Assembly: GCA_024278175.1 (NCBI GenBank)
Contig: JAJRTS010000038.1
Location: forward strand, 1-60,922
Length of the DNA: 60,922 nt
Source: Gemmatimonadales bacterium
GTDB lineage: Bacteria; Gemmatimonadota; Glassbacteria; GWA2-58-10
Reading direction: 5' to 3'
The translations under genes were made by a program, and so were the position numbers. Below the pieces are notes generated by a model. That model searched no databases. It was not told the DNA's origin and saw only the letters and a program-made list of their open reading frames with translations. Numbering within the stretch: the first letter of the stretch is position 1; every line of letters starts with the position of its first letter. Below, piece after piece: positions 1-8,657 of this stretch.

Positions 1-271
1 CAAGGGCTGAAATCTAAATCCGCACCCATCCACTGTCAAGCCTCGCAGTAATCTCGCCGCGCAAAAACCTGAAGATAAATGAAACATATCGGTACCAACG
101 ATGTATAACCATGCAGGTATCGCCCCGGAGCTATTCCCCCCCCTTAATGCACCTCTGCACCGGCAAGCTTTGACTTGACTTTGCTCTTTTCGTAAGCTAC
201 CTTGCTGCTGGCTGATAGTGCAAATTACACTCCTCGCAGCGCTTACTCGCAATTGATGTGATCACGGTGCC
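1..271. other. Non-coding leader upstream of the TonB receptor gene
   Basis: I see no open reading frame with gene-like composition here. The stretch is less GC-rich than the gene that follows. It probably holds the promoter of the outer-membrane operon (see 170-198). There is no convincing Shine-Dalgarno sequence just before the start at 272, and no riboswitch consensus that I recognise. Confidence 0.5.
170..198 (+). promoter_or_regulatory. Possible sigma-70-type promoter of the outer-membrane operon
   Basis: TTGACT at 170-175 and TAAGCT at 193-198 are separated by exactly 17 nt, about 70 nt before the receptor start. The -35 half is good and the -10 half is weak. Three better TTGACx-N17-TA promoters occur elsewhere in the window (21345-21373, 21423-21451, 53648-53676), which makes this spacing credible. 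Confidence 0.35.
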
Positions 272-3200
272 ATGACAGCAAATACGCCTGCCAGATTTCT
301 TGTCCGACTCCTCTTTTTAACCCTCTCCCTGCCTGTGGCGCTACTTGCCCAGACCGGGGCCAAGTTAGAGGGCACTGTCACCGACTCCGCCACCGGAAAA
401 CCCCTGGCCGGCGTACAGGTCCGTGTAGAGGGTACGCGGCTGGGCAATATCACCTCCGGCGACGGCTACTACTTTATCCTCAACGTCCCGGTGGGTGAGC
501 GGGCGGTCACATTCAGTTTTACCGGTTACCAGACAATCACTCTCAGTGGGGTCAGGCTGCTGGCCGGCCACACCGCCACCGCCGATGCCCGTCTCAGCGA
601 GGGCGTGTTCCAACTGGAGGGTATCGTGGTGCAGGCCGGCGAGGAGCCGCTGGTGCCCCGCGACAACGTCCAGACCGCTCAGCGTTTCGGCAGCGAGATT
701 GCCGGCCAGGCCCCGGTGGAAAACCTGGAACAGCTTATCAGCCTTCAGGCCGGCGTGGCCACCGACCCTTACGGCCAGTTCAATATCCGCGGCAGCCGTC
801 AGGGCAGGCAGGCGGTCTACATCGACGGGATCCTGGTGCGCAGCTTCAACGAGCGGCCCTACGAGGCCGACAACACCCCGCTGGCCCTGGCCACCAACGC
901 CATCGAGGAAGTTTCGGTTGTCACCGGTGGGTTCAGCGCCGAGTTCGGCCAGGCCGGAGGCGGGGTAATCAACGAGATCACCCGCGAGGGTGGCACGAAG
1001 CACCGCGGCAACGTGCGCCTTAGCTCCGACGGGTTTATGCCGCGCGGCTACGACTACGGCTACAACCGCCTGCAGACCAGTCTCGGCGGGCCGTTGCCGC
1101 AAGTGGAGGGCGCGGGTTTCTTCCTTTCCGGCGAGTTGTTCGGCCGCGCTGACCGCTCCCCCACATCAGGCGGGTTCCGCGGTTTCGACCAGCAGTATCT
1201 GGGCAAGGTCAATCAGGTGCTCACAACCCTGGGCCTCTACGACCCCAACAGCCCGGCCAGCAAGGCCGGCGGCGGCGCGGTCGACACCGACCGCTTCCGC
1301 GAGGGCGTCCAGATGCTGGACCGCCACTCGTTCAGCACCGTGCAGTGGGCCGATTTGAACAATGACGGGATCGGCGATGAGCGGCGCTGGATTTTCGGCG
1401 ATGAGTTTGATGGGAGCGACGACGTGAGCGGCACCGCGGACGACAAGCGCGAGGTCAACCGCGCCGGGGCCTATCTCAATCCCAATCCGGCGCGGCTGCC
1501 CGGCAACGGCGACGACCAGTACGCGTTCTCGGGCAAGCTGACCTGGTACCAGAACGACCGGCTCAAGTGGCTGGCAACGGCACAAACCAGCCGTAAGCAG
1601 CGCATGGCCTATATCCATTCCAATTTATTCAACAACCCCCTGCGCTCCAACCCGGGCGCCAGGATCACTACTTTCAACGCCACCGGTGGGTTCGACTGGA
1701 TAGTTGAGCAGAACGCCCTGCGCAATACGAATATCAAGCTGCGGGCCAATTTCTACCGCAACGAGCTCACTGTCGGCACCCAGACACTGGAATCCCTGCG
1801 GCGCGGCAGTCGGGGCGGGTTCTCTCTCGAGTCGATGCGGTTTATCGACGAGGGTCGCACGGCGTTCGATGATACCTACCGCAACCTGAGCAACAACGGC
1901 CTGCCCGGCGAGCAGCACGAGCCCTCCGGCACGAGCAGCACCCGCGAGAGCGGGCGCGGCCTCTGGCCCTCCGCCGTGCCCGGCTCCAACATCCCGTTCG
2001 CCACCAGCGTAACCCAGTTGCCCGAGGGACGCGGCGGCTACCAGGCCCAGTTTATCAACAGCGGCCTGCTTACCCGACTCGAGAACAGTTTCGAGGACCG
2101 TATTTCGGTCAAGGCCGACCTGGAAAGCCAGTTGGGCCGCGTGTTCCGGGTCAAGACCGGCGTGGATTTCAAGTCGTTTCACATCGTAGAGCGCGATTTC
2201 AGCGCCACCGGCGGCGTGTTCCAGGACTACTACGATACCCGGCCCGTGATGGCCGCGGCCTACGTGCAGAACATTGTCGATTTCGGCGACCTGGTGCTGG
2301 ACTACGGCCTCCGCGCCGACTACCTGGACTACAACGCCGACTTCCCGGCCGTTATCGGCGAGATGCGCCAGAGCGACCCCACGTTCCGGCCCAAAAGCCA
2401 GTTGTTCTTCAGCCCGCGCATGAGCGTGGCTCACCCGGTCACCGACCGCTCGCAGATTCGGCTCAGTTACGGGCATTTTTTCCAGGCCCCGGCGTTCAAG
2501 GACGTCTACGCCCACTCCAACCAGGATTTTCGTTTCGACCTGGGCGGCAACGCCAACAATATTTTCGGCAACCCGAACCTCGAGATGAGCCAGTCGGTGA
2601 TGTTCGAGGTCGGTTTCACCACCATCCTCTCGGAAACCATGCGGCTCGATTTCGTCGGCTACCAGAACGAGAGCAAGGGCGACCTGGCCGTGCGGCGGCT
2701 GACACCGTCCCAACTGCTGGAGCTCGGCGGAATCACTGATCGCCTCAGTACGCGCAGTAACGCGATCCTGAACGTCTACGCCAACCGCGACAGGATGAGC
2801 ACCAGGGGTGTGGAAATCTCGTTCGCCCGGCGGATGGACCAGGTCTGGGGCATCGATATTGCCTACACGCTCAGCTTTCCCCGCGCCACCAGCAGCGACC
2901 CCCAGGAGTACATCAACACGTTCGGCCGCCAGACCTTTTTCGATCCGGTCACCGGCCAGCGGGGGGTGCAGCCCCCCCCGCGGGTGCTCAGCCCTATCGA
3001 CTACGACCGCACCCACGAGCTTAACGTCCAGCTCAATTTTCGCGTGCCCGACGACCTGTTCCCCGAGCGCAGCAGGGCGGACGTGATCCTCGGCGGCCTT
3101 ACCGGCTACGCCACTTTCACGTTCAGCTCGGGCCAGCCGTACACCAGCCTGAACCAGAACGGATACCCGTCGAGCACCAACAATAATGAGCGCGGGCCAT

Positions 3201-3631
3201 CGTATAAAAATCTCAACCTGCGGCTCAACAAACGCCTGCCCATTCCTTATAAGCAGATGCGCTTCACCCTGTTCGGCGAGATTTACAACCTGCTGGGTTT
3301 CACCAACTATAATATCGACTATATCAACCCCACTACCGGTTCCCCGGACATGGACGCCTACCTGCTGACCGAGGCGTTCAACGACCAGCCGGACTTCAAC
3401 GACGCCAGCGGGGCCAGGGTGGACAGGATCTCGGTTGCCGATCAGATCGATCACCTGCCCGGCGATGACGCGCAGAACCTGGTCCGGATCCAGGATATCA
3501 ACGGCGACGGGTTTATTACCAAGAACGAAATCACGGCCCTCAAGCTGGCCAACATGATCGCCAGCTTGGACGACCCCAGGGCGTATCTTCGACCCTTTGA
3601 GTTGCGGCTGGGAATCAACGTGGATTTTTGA
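272..3631 (+). CDS. TonB-dependent outer-membrane receptor with regulatory-like N-domain and an EF-hand-like loop
   Basis: This 1119-residue protein starts with a signal peptide (about residues 1-27, ending LLAQ). A carboxypeptidase-D regulatory-like beta-sandwich follows (about 30-110; GTVTDSATGKPLAGVQV). Next come a TonB plug (about 125-245; FNIRGSR, YIDGILVRS, GFSAEFGQAGGGVINEITREG) and a long 22-strand-type barrel. Family knowledge says such receptors import large substrates across the outer membrane using TonB energy; the substrate cannot be read from sequence. An unusual insertion before the last strand carries a canonical EF-hand loop, DINGDGFITKNE, at residues 1075-1086, which suggests calcium binding. 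The stop codon overlaps the next start (TGATG, 3629-3633), so translation is coupled to the secreted partner gene. No clear ribosome binding site precedes the chosen ATG. Confidence 0.9.
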   Translation: MTANTPARFLVRLLFLTLSLPVALLAQTGAKLEGTVTDSATGKPLAGVQVRVEGTRLGNITSGDGYYFILNVPVGERAVTFSFTGYQTITLSGVRLLAGHTATADARLSEGVFQLEGIVVQAGEEPLVPRDNVQTAQRFGSEIAGQAPVENLEQLISLQAGVATDPYGQFNIRGSRQGRQAVYIDGILVRSFNERPYEADNTPLALATNAIEEVSVVTGGFSAEFGQAGGGVINEITREGGTKHRGNVRLSSDGFMPRGYDYGYNRLQTSLGGPLPQVEGAGFFLSGELFGRADRSPTSGGFRGFDQQYLGKVNQVLTTLGLYDPNSPASKAGGGAVDTDRFREGVQMLDRHSFSTVQWADLNNDGIGDERRWIFGDEFDGSDDVSGTADDKREVNRAGAYLNPNPARLPGNGDDQYAFSGKLTWYQNDRLKWLATAQTSRKQRMAYIHSNLFNNPLRSNPGARITTFNATGGFDWIVEQNALRNTNIKLRANFYRNELTVGTQTLESLRRGSRGGFSLESMRFIDEGRTAFDDTYRNLSNNGLPGEQHEPSGTSSTRESGRGLWPSAVPGSNIPFATSVTQLPEGRGGYQAQFINSGLLTRLENSFEDRISVKADLESQLGRVFRVKTGVDFKSFHIVERDFSATGGVFQDYYDTRPVMAAAYVQNIVDFGDLVLDYGLRADYLDYNADFPAVIGEMRQSDPTFRPKSQLFFSPRMSVAHPVTDRSQIRLSYGHFFQAPAFKDVYAHSNQDFRFDLGGNANNIFGNPNLEMSQSVMFEVGFTTILSETMRLDFVGYQNESKGDLAVRRLTPSQLLELGGITDRLSTRSNAILNVYANRDRMSTRGVEISFARRMDQVWGIDIAYTLSFPRATSSDPQEYINTFGRQTFFDPVTGQRGVQPPPRVLSPIDYDRTHELNVQLNFRVPDDLFPERSRADVILGGLTGYATFTFSSGQPYTSLNQNGYPSSTNNNERGPSYKNLNLRLNKRLPIPYKQMRFTLFGEIYNLLGFTNYNIDYINPTTGSPDMDAYLLTEAFNDQPDFNDASGARVDRISVADQIDHLPGDDAQNLVRIQDINGDGFITKNEITALKLANMIASLDDPRAYLRPFELRLGINVDF

Positions 3632-6600
3632 TGAGCAAACGACCCACATATAACTCTCTGCTCGCGGCGCTGCTGCTGGCTGTTTCGGCCCTTTCGGCCG
3701 CGTCCCCCGCCACCACCGGCAAGCAGAAGACTCCGTACCCGGGGCCGATGCTGGCCGCGTTCCGCACCCGGATCACCACCGGTAACCGGATCGAGTTCAA
3801 CATGGCCAACAACGGTTATCTGGCCGTGGACCCCAACCGCGGCAGTATCACCCCCGGCGGGTTCTGGCCCAGCGGCAGCGAGGACGCATACATTTTCGCG
3901 GCCGGGCTGCACGTGATGGGCATTATCGACTCGGACGGCGACGGGATCGCCAGCGATATAGTGGAAACCCAGCTCGTGTTCGACAGCGAGTGGCGCGAGG
4001 GCCGTCCCACCGACGACCCTGACGACCCGGCCAGCAGGCTCTACTTCTCCACCAGCCAGACCGATCTGGAAGAGTGGCCCGCGGAATTCATGGTGACTGA
4101 CTCCAACCAGGCCAGCCCCACTTATGGCCAGTTGGTGCCCGATGTACGCAGCGAACAGGACGTGGTGGGCATCTACACGGATATCGGCGGACCGGTCAAC
4201 ACTGCGGCCGGTGCGCTGAGACTGGGTGTCGAGGTCCGTCAGCACGTGATGTTCTACAGCCTGAGCGAGATGCAGGACATCATGTTTGTCTCCTGGGACA
4301 TCTATAACGCCAGCCGCTACGTGACAGATCCCGACGTGGTGCCCGGCTACGACATCCACGATGCCTACGTCAATATCAAGACCGATTTCGACATCGGCGC
4401 CAACGCGCTCGACGACCGCGCGGCGGTCAGCCCGGTGCGCAACATGTCGATCGCTTTCGACAGCGATTTCAGCGAGGCGGGTTTCAGCGGCCCGCCGGCG
4501 TTCATGGGGATCAGCTTTCTGGACGCGCCCACCGAGCACGACGGGATAGACAACCAAGACCCGCTGTTCCCCCAGGGCAACGGCCTGAGCGATGAAACGT
4601 TCGGCGAGGTACAGGCCGCCGGGATCAAGGACCCGCGCACCGGGATGTATTTCGAGTTCGACCCCGAGGTCATGGATGAAAGCGCCGAGAGGATGAGCCT
4701 GTTCACGGTCAACACCAACGGTGGTGAGCGCCCCGACCCGTTGGACGACGCCGAGGCGTACCGGATTCTCAAGGGAGACCCCGGCGAGGTGCTCACTCCC
4801 CGCTGGGACCCCTATGCCGATCTGATTATCGCCGATGTTGTCGGCGACCTGCGCCAGAACATCGTCAGCGGGCCGTTTGAGATGCCCAGCCTGGCTGGCT
4901 CCGGAGCTAAACATGTGGTGGCCGCGATCTATTTCGCCCGCCCCGCCAGCGCCAGCGTGGATATCAACAACCTCACCATCAACGGCGAGCTGCGGCCGCT
5001 GATCGACCTCTGGGCCGTGGCCCGCGAAGTCCATCGCAGCGGCTTTATCGTGCCCTCGCCCCCGCTCGCCCCCGCCATGCGGCTGATCCCCGGGGACAAG
5101 CAGGTGATTATCACCTGGAACGACCTGCCTGTCGAGGCCGCCGATCCCTACGCGCTCACCGCTGCCGCGGCCCAGCACGAGCCGGTTGAGCAGTTCCCGG
5201 CTCTCAGATACCGTGCGCGGGATTTCGAGGGCTTCCGGGTCTACCGCTCGCTGACCGGCAATCCGGACGATGCGCGCCTGATAGCCCAGTACGATCTGGA
5301 CAACCAGTACCAGAGCTACAAAATCACCCGCGCAGTGGCCACCAGCCAGGGCCGTCAGGACGTTGTGGAGGAAATCCCGTTGGGCACCAACACCGGGCTG
5401 GCCTTCAGCTTCACCGACCGCGGCGAGGATATCGGCGGGCTGGTCAACGGTGTGCCGATTTTCTACACCGTGGCCGCCTACGATTTCAATCCCACGCTGA
5501 TCGGCGACGAGTCCCTGGAAAGCTCGCTCAATTTCCGCGGCCAGAACGCCGACGGCAAGTTTTACCAACTGGTCATCCCCCGCAGCAACAGCACTTCGAT
5601 AGTAGCCGGTAGCGGCAACTGGCGGCAGATCGATTACGCGGGCAACACGGTCGAGAGTTCCCCGGTCCCGGCCTGGCGGCAGATCGCCACGGTGGAAGCG
5701 AACGCCTCTCGCGGTTACGTGGTGCAGTTCACCGACCCGATCCCGCCGGTAAGCGGTGCGTTTTCCGCCTCGCTGAGCCAAGTGGTGGTTATCGATCCGG
5801 AGAACGTCCCGAAGCTGGGCGGGTACCTGGTTGTCGATTCCACACTCCACACGGACAAGGACACGCGCAACCACAAGCATTTCGTCCATTTCGAGGACCC
5901 CCAGGGCAATGTCAGTACCAGCGGCACTGTCACGATTCCCTGGCACGACGTAGAGGGACTCTATCCCGGCAACGAGGTGGTTGACCAGCGGGTTCCGTTC
6001 AATTTCAGCGGCCCGCTGGTCGATGGCGGTCCGCTGTTCAACGGCTCCGCCTATTTCCGCAAGGGTGGGCTGGAGATGGCCAAGGTGGCCCCGCTTAAGG
6101 TCACGCTGGCGGGTGCGAGCGAGAATACATCATTTATTCGCGGAGAGGCCGGCAGTTACGAAGAAGTCGGCCTGCTGGTTTTCGAACAGTTCGAGGTCCA
6201 TCAGCCCTTTATCGCTCTTCAGCTCAACGGGCTTGTCTCGCGCAGACTCAACGTGGCGGGCCAGTTCGCTCCCGGCTCGATCTCGATCACCTGGCTGGCC
6301 GACGGGGCGGTGGATTTGTGGGACGTGGCCAACAACGTTCCCGTACGCTTCAACGAGCGGGTGGCCGACGGCTGGGGGTTCCTGCCGCTGGACGACTACC
6401 CCTACGAGCAGATCTACGAGGACCAGATTCTGACCCCCGACGACCTGCCCGTCGCGCGCCTGGTAAAGCGGGCCGTGTTTATCGACGACCCGCTCAATCC
6501 GGGCAGCGAGATGATGAGCCTCTACGTGCGCGGAGTGGAGCTGCAACTGCGCAAGATCATCCAAAGACCGGCCGCCGGTGATATCTGGACGCTCGACATG

Positions 6601-7038
6601 GATTTTCTCTCGTCAGTATATCAGACCGTGCGCTATACTTCGCCGTTCGCCGGGATGCGAGTGGCCCTGCAACTGGAACCGGCCGGCCGCAACACGGCGC
6701 CAAAGAGGCTGGAGCAAATCAGGGTAGTACCCAACCCGTATATCGCTTCGAGCCTGTTCGACACCGGCCCCAACCGCCGCACGGTGATGTTTACCCATCT
6801 GCCGCTGCGGGCGGAGATCAGGATTTATACGATCAGCGGCAACCTGGTCAACGTGCTCGAACACGGCCCGGGCAAGCAGGGCAGTATCGGCGCCGTGGGC
6901 GACCGCAACAGCGGGCAGTTCTCTTTCGACCTGACCACCCGTTTCGGTGACCAGATGGCCAGCGGAGTTTACTATTTCCACGTGCGCGATCTGGAAACGG
7001 GCGAGAAGCATCTGGGCAAGTTCAGTATCATTCAGTGA
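3631..7038 (+). CDS. Large secreted protein with type IX-like C-terminal sorting domain
   Basis: This 1135-residue protein has a signal peptide (about 1-24). It carries a calcium-type DSDGDG motif near residue 100, a fibronectin-III-like stretch in the middle (FRVYRSLTGNPDDARLI...VPIFYTVAAYDFNP), and a C-terminal domain of about 100 residues (VVPNPYIASSLF...RIYTISGNLV...SGVYYFHVRD...GKFSIIQ). That domain has the typical shape of the FlgD/type-A sorting domains that route proteins through type IX secretion in FCB bacteria. I do not recognise the large N-terminal part. The ATG at 3631 overlaps the receptor stop; a TTG one codon earlier is less likely. The protein is probably a surface partner of the upstream receptor, by analogy with receptor/lipoprotein pairs. 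Its stop codon is now supplied by an inserted mobile element (7036-7188). Confidence 0.75.
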   Translation: MSKRPTYNSLLAALLLAVSALSAASPATTGKQKTPYPGPMLAAFRTRITTGNRIEFNMANNGYLAVDPNRGSITPGGFWPSGSEDAYIFAAGLHVMGIIDSDGDGIASDIVETQLVFDSEWREGRPTDDPDDPASRLYFSTSQTDLEEWPAEFMVTDSNQASPTYGQLVPDVRSEQDVVGIYTDIGGPVNTAAGALRLGVEVRQHVMFYSLSEMQDIMFVSWDIYNASRYVTDPDVVPGYDIHDAYVNIKTDFDIGANALDDRAAVSPVRNMSIAFDSDFSEAGFSGPPAFMGISFLDAPTEHDGIDNQDPLFPQGNGLSDETFGEVQAAGIKDPRTGMYFEFDPEVMDESAERMSLFTVNTNGGERPDPLDDAEAYRILKGDPGEVLTPRWDPYADLIIADVVGDLRQNIVSGPFEMPSLAGSGAKHVVAAIYFARPASASVDINNLTINGELRPLIDLWAVAREVHRSGFIVPSPPLAPAMRLIPGDKQVIITWNDLPVEAADPYALTAAAAQHEPVEQFPALRYRARDFEGFRVYRSLTGNPDDARLIAQYDLDNQYQSYKITRAVATSQGRQDVVEEIPLGTNTGLAFSFTDRGEDIGGLVNGVPIFYTVAAYDFNPTLIGDESLESSLNFRGQNADGKFYQLVIPRSNSTSIVAGSGNWRQIDYAGNTVESSPVPAWRQIATVEANASRGYVVQFTDPIPPVSGAFSASLSQVVVIDPENVPKLGGYLVVDSTLHTDKDTRNHKHFVHFEDPQGNVSTSGTVTIPWHDVEGLYPGNEVVDQRVPFNFSGPLVDGGPLFNGSAYFRKGGLEMAKVAPLKVTLAGASENTSFIRGEAGSYEEVGLLVFEQFEVHQPFIALQLNGLVSRRLNVAGQFAPGSISITWLADGAVDLWDVANNVPVRFNERVADGWGFLPLDDYPYEQIYEDQILTPDDLPVARLVKRAVFIDDPLNPGSEMMSLYVRGVELQLRKIIQRPAAGDIWTLDMDFLSSVYQTVRYTSPFAGMRVALQLEPAGRNTAPKRLEQIRVVPNPYIASSLFDTGPNRRTVMFTHLPLRAEIRIYTISGNLVNVLEHGPGKQGSIGAVGDRNSGQFSFDLTTRFGDQMASGVYYFHVRDLETGEKHLGKFSIIQ

Positions 7039-7197
7039 TGGCTTTGTAAAATGTCCATCTACTTCGTTGCGTTAGATTATCTCGTCACTGCGGCGTACTG
7101 CAGGTACGCTTCGCTCCTCGAAATCTACGCGCCTCGGATATGAAGCTTTTTACTTTGCCATCTTAATAGTCGGACTTTTTACGACATCATCATTCAG
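7027..7197 (+). mobile_element. Family A MITE-like element, copy 1, with 9-bp target duplication
   Basis: The element spans 7036-7188 (153 bp) and is flanked by the exact 9-bp direct repeat ATCATTCAG at 7027-7035 and 7189-7197. Its ends are imperfect inverted repeats (left TGATGGCTTTGTAAAA, right end reading inward GATGTCGTAAAAAGTCC). It encodes nothing. An internal hairpin lies near 7103-7120 (GCGTAC...GTACGC). A second copy in reverse orientation lies at 23085-23256. The insertion is exactly at the end of the upstream gene: the left duplication encodes its last three residues, the element supplies TGA, and the ancestral TAG survives at 7198-7200. Confidence 0.85.
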
Positions 7198-7218
7198 TAG
7201 AAGCGGATTTTATTGCAG

Positions 7219-8340
7219 ATGACCCTCTGGAAAAAAAATAGCGCTGTTTGCCTGGCGGCCCTGCTGCTCTGGGTTGCTCCACTGGCAGGCGCCGGAGGCG
7301 TGGGAACTGGTTACAGTAACCCGGGAGCCGGACGCGTTGAGGGCCTGAGCGGCGTGGGTACCCGCGCGGCCGAGTTCCTGACCATCCCGGTGGGTCCGCG
7401 GGGCGTGGCGATGGGCGGTGCGTTCCGTGCGGTGGCCGACGATATCACCTCGATCTACTGGAACCCCGCCGGCCTGGGATTCCTCTCGCGCCCCGAGGTG
7501 TTACTGACAGTGATCGAGCGGCCCCTGGACATCCGCTACAGCTACGGAGCGGTGGCGGTGCCGGTCTGGGACCAGCGGATGGTGCTGGGCGCTTTTATTT
7601 CCGTGCTGGGCAGCGGCGACCAGGAAATCACGACCGAGACCCAGCCCGACGGCACCGGGGCGTTCTTCAGCGCCTACAGCCTGAGCGCGGGCGGCTCGCT
7701 GGCATATAATTTCTCCGACCGCTTCAGCGCCGGGATCACGGTCAAGAACGTCCACGAGGACATTAACGGGCTCACCCAGGACGCGATCGCGTTCGACATG
7801 GGTACCAACTACCACGACGAGTTGCTGGGCGTACCCGTGCGGCTGGCGTTCGCGGTGACCAACATGGGCACCAATCTCAGTTTCGGCGGGGACAAGCTGC
7901 GGGTGGACGTGGGTGCCGAGGATATTTATCCCGGCCAGGACGTGGGCCGTCTGCCCAGGAAAGCTTACAGGGAGACTTCTGCTTTCCCACTGCCCACCAG
8001 TTTTCACATCTCGGCCTCGGCGGCCTTGCTGCAACGGGAGCGCCATGGCCTGCTGGCGGCGGTGGAATTCGCGGAGAACAGCAACCTGCCGATCAGCGCA
8101 GGCCTGGGAGCGGAGTACAGTTACCGGATCAACGCCAAGAGCTCGGTCGCGCTAAGGGCCGGCTGGCGGATCCAGACCGACGAGGTCCTGGCCGGCGGCG
8201 ACGCCTCCATGCGCGGACTGAGCGCCGGCGGCGGATATTCCTACCGGCTCTACAAGGTAGCTATCCGCGCCGATTACGCCTGGCGCGACCTGGGTCTGCT
8301 GGGGGCCAACCACTCCTTCAGCCTGTCGTTCGGTTTATAG
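7219..8340 (+). CDS. PorV/PorQ-like outer-membrane barrel protein
   Basis: This 373-residue protein has a signal peptide (about 1-24). It is followed by the family signature GPRGVAMGGAFRAVADD plus YWNPAGLGFL around residues 55-90, then alternating beta-strand sequence to the end (SFSLSFGL). Family knowledge: PorV-type proteins are FadL-fold barrels, and some serve as outer-membrane shuttles for type IX secretion cargo. Its position next to a gene for a protein with a type IX-like C-terminal domain fits that role, but this is inference. The ATG at 7219 is preferred to a TTG at 7213. The stop TAG (8338-8340) is split by a family B mobile element, which restores it. Confidence 0.8.
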   Translation: MTLWKKNSAVCLAALLLWVAPLAGAGGVGTGYSNPGAGRVEGLSGVGTRAAEFLTIPVGPRGVAMGGAFRAVADDITSIYWNPAGLGFLSRPEVLLTVIERPLDIRYSYGAVAVPVWDQRMVLGAFISVLGSGDQEITTETQPDGTGAFFSAYSLSAGGSLAYNFSDRFSAGITVKNVHEDINGLTQDAIAFDMGTNYHDELLGVPVRLAFAVTNMGTNLSFGGDKLRVDVGAEDIYPGQDVGRLPRKAYRETSAFPLPTSFHISASAALLQRERHGLLAAVEFAENSNLPISAGLGAEYSYRINAKSSVALRAGWRIQTDEVLAGGDASMRGLSAGGGYSYRLYKVAIRADYAWRDLGLLGANHSFSLSFGL

Positions 8341-8566
8341 AGTGTTTCTCGAAACAATTTTTCGCTTGATTATCCTTCGAATGGGAGCTCCTTCCCTTGT
8401 AGGGGTGAGGCATGCCTCGCCCGCAAAGGATACCGCAGGCGCACAGCTTTGACGGGCGACACATGTGTCGCCCCTACGATGTTCTACGAACAACGGAAGT
8501 TTTGCCGTACCATGCTCAGAATTTTCTTTCCCTTGCAAAAAGACACTATTTTCGAGAAACACTATA
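8338..8566 (+). mobile_element. Family B MITE-like element, copy 1 (TA target)
   Basis: The element spans 8340-8564 (225 bp) between TA dinucleotides at 8338-8339 and 8565-8566. The inverted ends share the perfect 13-mer GTGTTTCTCGAAA (left 8342-8354). Inside are two palindromic arms, around 8401-8421 and 8453-8479, of the type GGGCGA...TCGCCC framed by GTAGGGG and CCCCTAC. It has no coding capacity. Copies lie at 47706-47935 and 60782-60922. TA flanks and short inverted ends are typical of IS630/Tc1-mariner mobilisation; no transposase is present, so that assignment is inference. The left TA belongs to the TAG stop of the upstream gene. Confidence 0.8.
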
Positions 8567-8657
8567 GTATGCCCCCCCCCCCCTGGCCATCCTTTGGTAA
8601 AGGGAGATCGAGGGGGATTTATAAGTGCTTATTGTACATTATTTGCAGGACACCCCG
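8567..8657. repeat. Poly-C tract and short inverted repeat
   Basis: A run of 12 C residues (8572-8583) is followed by CTGGCCATCCTTTGGTAAAGG and then AGATCGAGGGGG. The CTTT/AAAG and CCCCC/GGGGG parts can pair as a hairpin. The stretch lies between the family B element and the convergent end of the BON gene, so it may act as a terminator. It also resembles the G/C-tract intergenic repeats seen in many environmental bacterial genomes, from memory only. Confidence 0.4.

Noticed and set aside
1-271. Cobalamin riboswitch before the TonB receptor, suggested by CCACTGT near position 30
   Set aside because: There is no B12 box and no other conserved segment. A single short match is not evidence.
1625-5946. 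Very long open frames on the minus strand opposite the receptor and secreted-protein genes
   Set aside because: They are antisense shadows of GC-rich coding sequence. Their translations are low-complexity (rich in Val, Gly, His, Arg) with no domain, while the plus strand gives clear families.
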